In this document: positions 61,354 to 64,000 of the stretch, piece after piece | How positions within the stretch are numbered: position 1 is the stretch's first letter | Layout of the letters: each line of letters starts with the position of its first letter | Assembly (NCBI RefSeq): GCF_000165425.1 | Contig: NW_001799488.1 | Location: forward strand, 379,350 to 443,349 | Direction: 5' to 3' | DNA length: 64,000 nt | From: Paramecium tetraurelia | Lineage: Eukaryota; Ciliophora; Oligohymenophorea; Peniculida; Parameciidae | Made by a program: the position numbers and the translations under genes | Notes under the pieces: generated by a model | What the model was told of the DNA's origin: nothing | The model's input: the letters and a program-made list of their open reading frames with translations, nothing else | Database searches by the model: none

Positions 61354-62333
61354 TCAGAACTAAATAACTTTGATTAAAATTAATTGAGATATCACTCTTT
61401 CAATCTCAGATTATGCCTTTTAAAGGGTTTGTCTAACTTACGAAAATTTTTCATATAATAAAATTCTCTAATAACAACCCATTGTTGTAACTAAATAATA
61501 TCCAAGTATTCCAGTCATAATTTATTTTGGTGTAAAGGCTTCAATAATCTGATTCAATATTATATAATACTTTTAATATAATGCCAAAGTTTTGTATGTT
61601 GCATTTAATAATGATATATGTTAAGGAATAGGAACAATATCATCGATGCCATAGCTCTTTAAAGCTTCAAGTATCATGAGGTTTTTCATAATAACTCATG
61701 TATGCTAAAAATAACTTTTTATTAATGTTTTAGAGATAATTTTCAATTAATTTGCTGGTGATATATTCTTTCATCCAAAAACAGTATGTTGATTAAAAAT
61801 GCATATGTTTGTTTGTGCTAGTAAAACAATTTAATAGATGAGTTGATTAGACAAACTTATCAATCATATTTTAGCTCTCTCTACAATTAACAAAGAATTT
61901 AAGAAATTCAATTAATTCGTCACAAAATTCGGTGCTTTTAATTAGTTGATCTTTATATTTAATACTTGAACATCATTGACCCTTATAGTCATTAATAGAT
62001 TACATTTTCATAGTGCGTTATTCTTTTTTCTTCAGAATCTGTGAATAAATCTCTAAACCAAACTTAAGGCCCAGTATAATTTATGATATAATTTAAAAAT
62101 GTTTGTAAGATTAATCCACAAGGATGGTCAGTTACTTTAATTTATTAATTAATAGCTCCCATAACTTCTCTAAAGAATTTTTTTTCATTTATACCCGTCT
62201 TGTTTCTATCTTCAAAGATAGTATTGGCTTAATACTCAAAAATGTTAATTTTTGAAATTTCTGTATCTTCAAAATGATTTGAAATTTTGTTTTAATAAAT
62301 CAAAGGATTTGTTTCGAATTTACGTATAATCAT
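61354..62333 (-). CDS. Unknown helical protein
   Basis: 297 aa after introns of 25, 30 and 31 bases; the frame closes. The product is largely hydrophobic-patterned helix (for example STEFCDELIEFLKFF and YYIILNQIIEAFTP) with no catalytic motif. The middle intron begins GTCAAT rather than GTA, and an in-frame TGA remains if it is not removed. The start could lie further upstream. The family is not recognised; an all-helical adaptor or membrane-associated protein is possible. Confidence 0.5.
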
Positions 62334-62549
62334 TCTTATGCTTATTGATCTTCAAAATTATTTAAATCTACATTATGCAATCTCTATTTTATAACATCTG
62401 ATCATGCTTAATGTTTATATTGACTTCTATATAATTTTCTTAAGGTATAATTAATCCCAGAAAGTTATATCTCAACTATTTGAGTTTTTATTAAACCAAA
62501 ACAATTACAAGAAGTAAAACAATACTTTATTTTGTTTTCATAAATAAAT

Positions 62550-62840
62550 ATGTTAGAATTTTCAACCTATGATGACTCAATCGTCTTTGTATGTTGGCCT
62601 GATGTAATAGAAAATATACTTAAAAATAATTTAGAAGAATCCTTTGTTTCACTTTATTATGACTTAATTCCCATATAAATAAAAATACTATTACATCTAA
62701 ACAAAAATGATGATCCAAATGTATATGTTATACTATAAATATTCTTAAATAAAAGTTAAGTTATGTCAATTATCGATTATTTATACTTATTGATATTGGA
62801 TAGCCTTTATGACTCAATAAAATTAATTGTTAAATTTTGA
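62550..62840 (+). CDS. Possible small unknown protein
   Basis: An uninterrupted 96-aa frame starting MLEFSTYDDSIVFVCW and ending at TGA 62838-62840. The first 45 residues are like a folded domain; the rest is Leu/Ile/Tyr-rich, as expected of AT-rich DNA read in any frame. No homology is recognised. It could be real, truncated or a chance frame. Confidence 0.35.
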
Positions 62841-63083
62841 AGATTGTATTAAAATGAACATTCATATTATTATTTAATTCTATTTGTTATTAAAATCCTG
62901 TTTCTAAACAATTACTAATATATATATATATATAAATTAAATTTTAGAAAGTATATTGAAATTATTAAAACTATACATCGTGCCTTTGTAAGAAAAGGTA
63001 AGGAATAATTATAAAATGTTTACAAAAATTTTTTAAGGTTTTCAACTTACAGTTGATATTTTTATTTATATTTAAAATCTAAT

Positions 63084-64000
63084 TCATTCATAGCAGGCCT
63101 TATAAACTTGCATTTAAGAAGATTCTTTATTCCAAATGACTATATATTTCTGATCATCTTAAATTGTTCCATAGCAGCTTGCTGCGTTGTTTACAATCAC
63201 ATCGCCATCTATATAAAAGGAATCATTTTTTGATTTTTTAATTCTATAAATATACTTATTTTAATTAAGAATTAAAGTTTGTGTTGAAGAATTATATTTT
63301 GAAGGGAAGAAACAATAGTCACTTCCAAATTCTGAATCAACAAAGGGCTTTAATTTAATACTTAATTCAGGCTTATGCTAGAAAATTCCATTTTCAAATT
63401 TAAAAACCTGGGCTATTGGTTTTGAATTTTAACACCATATAATCGTATCATCTGAACAAAAATTGATTCTCAGTCCATATTCATCTACATCTTGATTAAT
63501 AATATATTTGAACTCCCATTTATTGTTCTCATTTTTACTCCAGATTATTATAGATCTATCTTCACTGCAAGATACCATCTCAGTATCAGTTGAATTCAAA
63601 GATATCTAAAATACTTGATTTTTGTGTTTGTTTAGAGAATATTTATACTCAATTAAATTATCACCACTCTTAACACTCCAAATTTTAATTGAATGATCGC
63701 TACTCGAAGATAAGAGTTCATCTTCCTTTTCATTCAATAGCAAACATAAGATTGAATTAGAATGCTATGTATACGCTTTTGAACCCTCCCAGCTATGAGA
63801 ACTAAACCATGATTTTTTATTTCTATCAATCCAACATCTAATTGAATTGTCCATTCCACCTGATAAAAACCAATCAATTTTCTTACTGAATATAATACAA
63901 AAAACAACGCTCTCATGCCCTTTTAGTAGAATTTTTTAATCAATCAAAATTCCATCTTTAAATTTCCATATTTTGATATCATTATTGCATGATGCAGCTA
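63084..64000 (-). CDS. WD40-repeat protein, 5' part outside window
   Basis: The C-terminal 305 residues of a beta-propeller protein run from the right edge to TGA 63084-63086 with no intron needed. Blades are marked by NDIKIWKF, HESVVFCIIFSKK then GGMDNSIRCW, SSSDHSIKIWSV, and CSEDRSIIIWSK, each preceded by the GH- or H-type turn. The last 100 residues form degenerate blades ending KYIVIWNKES. WD40 propellers are protein scaffolds, and large families of such genes exist in Paramecium. The N-terminal domain that would define the subfamily is missing from the window. Confidence 0.85.

Noticed and set aside
62911-62935. TA dinucleotide run as a microsatellite or excision scar
   Set aside because: Short TA runs occur throughout these AT-rich spacers (also near 19360 and 32735), and nothing marks this one as special.

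Overview
This is ciliate macronuclear DNA, almost certainly from the genus Paramecium. TAA and TAG are read as glutamine throughout conserved proteins and only TGA ends genes. The genes are cut by very short introns, mostly 20-31 bases, of the form GTA...TAG. Intergenic DNA is extremely AT-rich and often only tens of bases long. Exon structures were worked out by hand: I removed candidate introns so that conserved protein sequence stayed in frame, then checked that the remaining length was divisible by three. It was for nearly every gene. Because only TGA stops translation and the DNA is AT-rich, chance open frames of 50-70 codons are common, so the short unconserved genes are less certain than the long ones.

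Layout, left to right: the 3' end of an unknown gene (2-328); a protein with repeated truncated-globin-like segments (549-2109, minus); a ubiquitin-specific protease with a one-base frame problem (2223-5521); a TTLL9-type tubulin ligase (5544-6820); ORC1 (6888-8874); a small N-acylated-type protein; a kelch protein with a polyglutamine tract written entirely in TAA/TAG/CAA; SEC13; the NEDD8 E1 subunit NAE1; a PH-domain kinase; a PX protein; an SNF1-like kinase; a NUP93-type nucleoporin; a PP2C phosphatase; V-ATPase subunit E; and an importin-alpha-like ARM protein.

The middle of the window is rich in signalling genes. It holds an ankyrin protein, a PP1 phosphatase with a one-base frame error, a cyclic-nucleotide-binding-domain K+ channel with a long coiled-coil N-terminus, a second SNF1-like kinase with a KA1 tail, and a cGMP-dependent-type kinase. 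Then come a coiled-coil protein, a branched-chain aminotransferase, a kinase-like protein, a mitochondrial carrier, a 1.4 kb gene-free stretch, a thioredoxin-reductase-family enzyme, a FAM210-like membrane protein, a large protein with a recurring motif, a SAYSvFN/SEC-C protein, a CDPK, and a truncated WD40 gene at the right edge.

The genes do not form operons; they look like an ordinary slice of a very compact eukaryotic genome. Functionally they cluster around cilia and calcium/cyclic-nucleotide signalling, ubiquitin-like modifiers, nuclear pore and trafficking, and DNA replication. The most notable items are the globin-like repeats, the two single-base frame disruptions in otherwise conserved genes, the fused K+ channel, the 19-22 base divergent spacers, and a candidate non-coding RNA region at 15628-16275.
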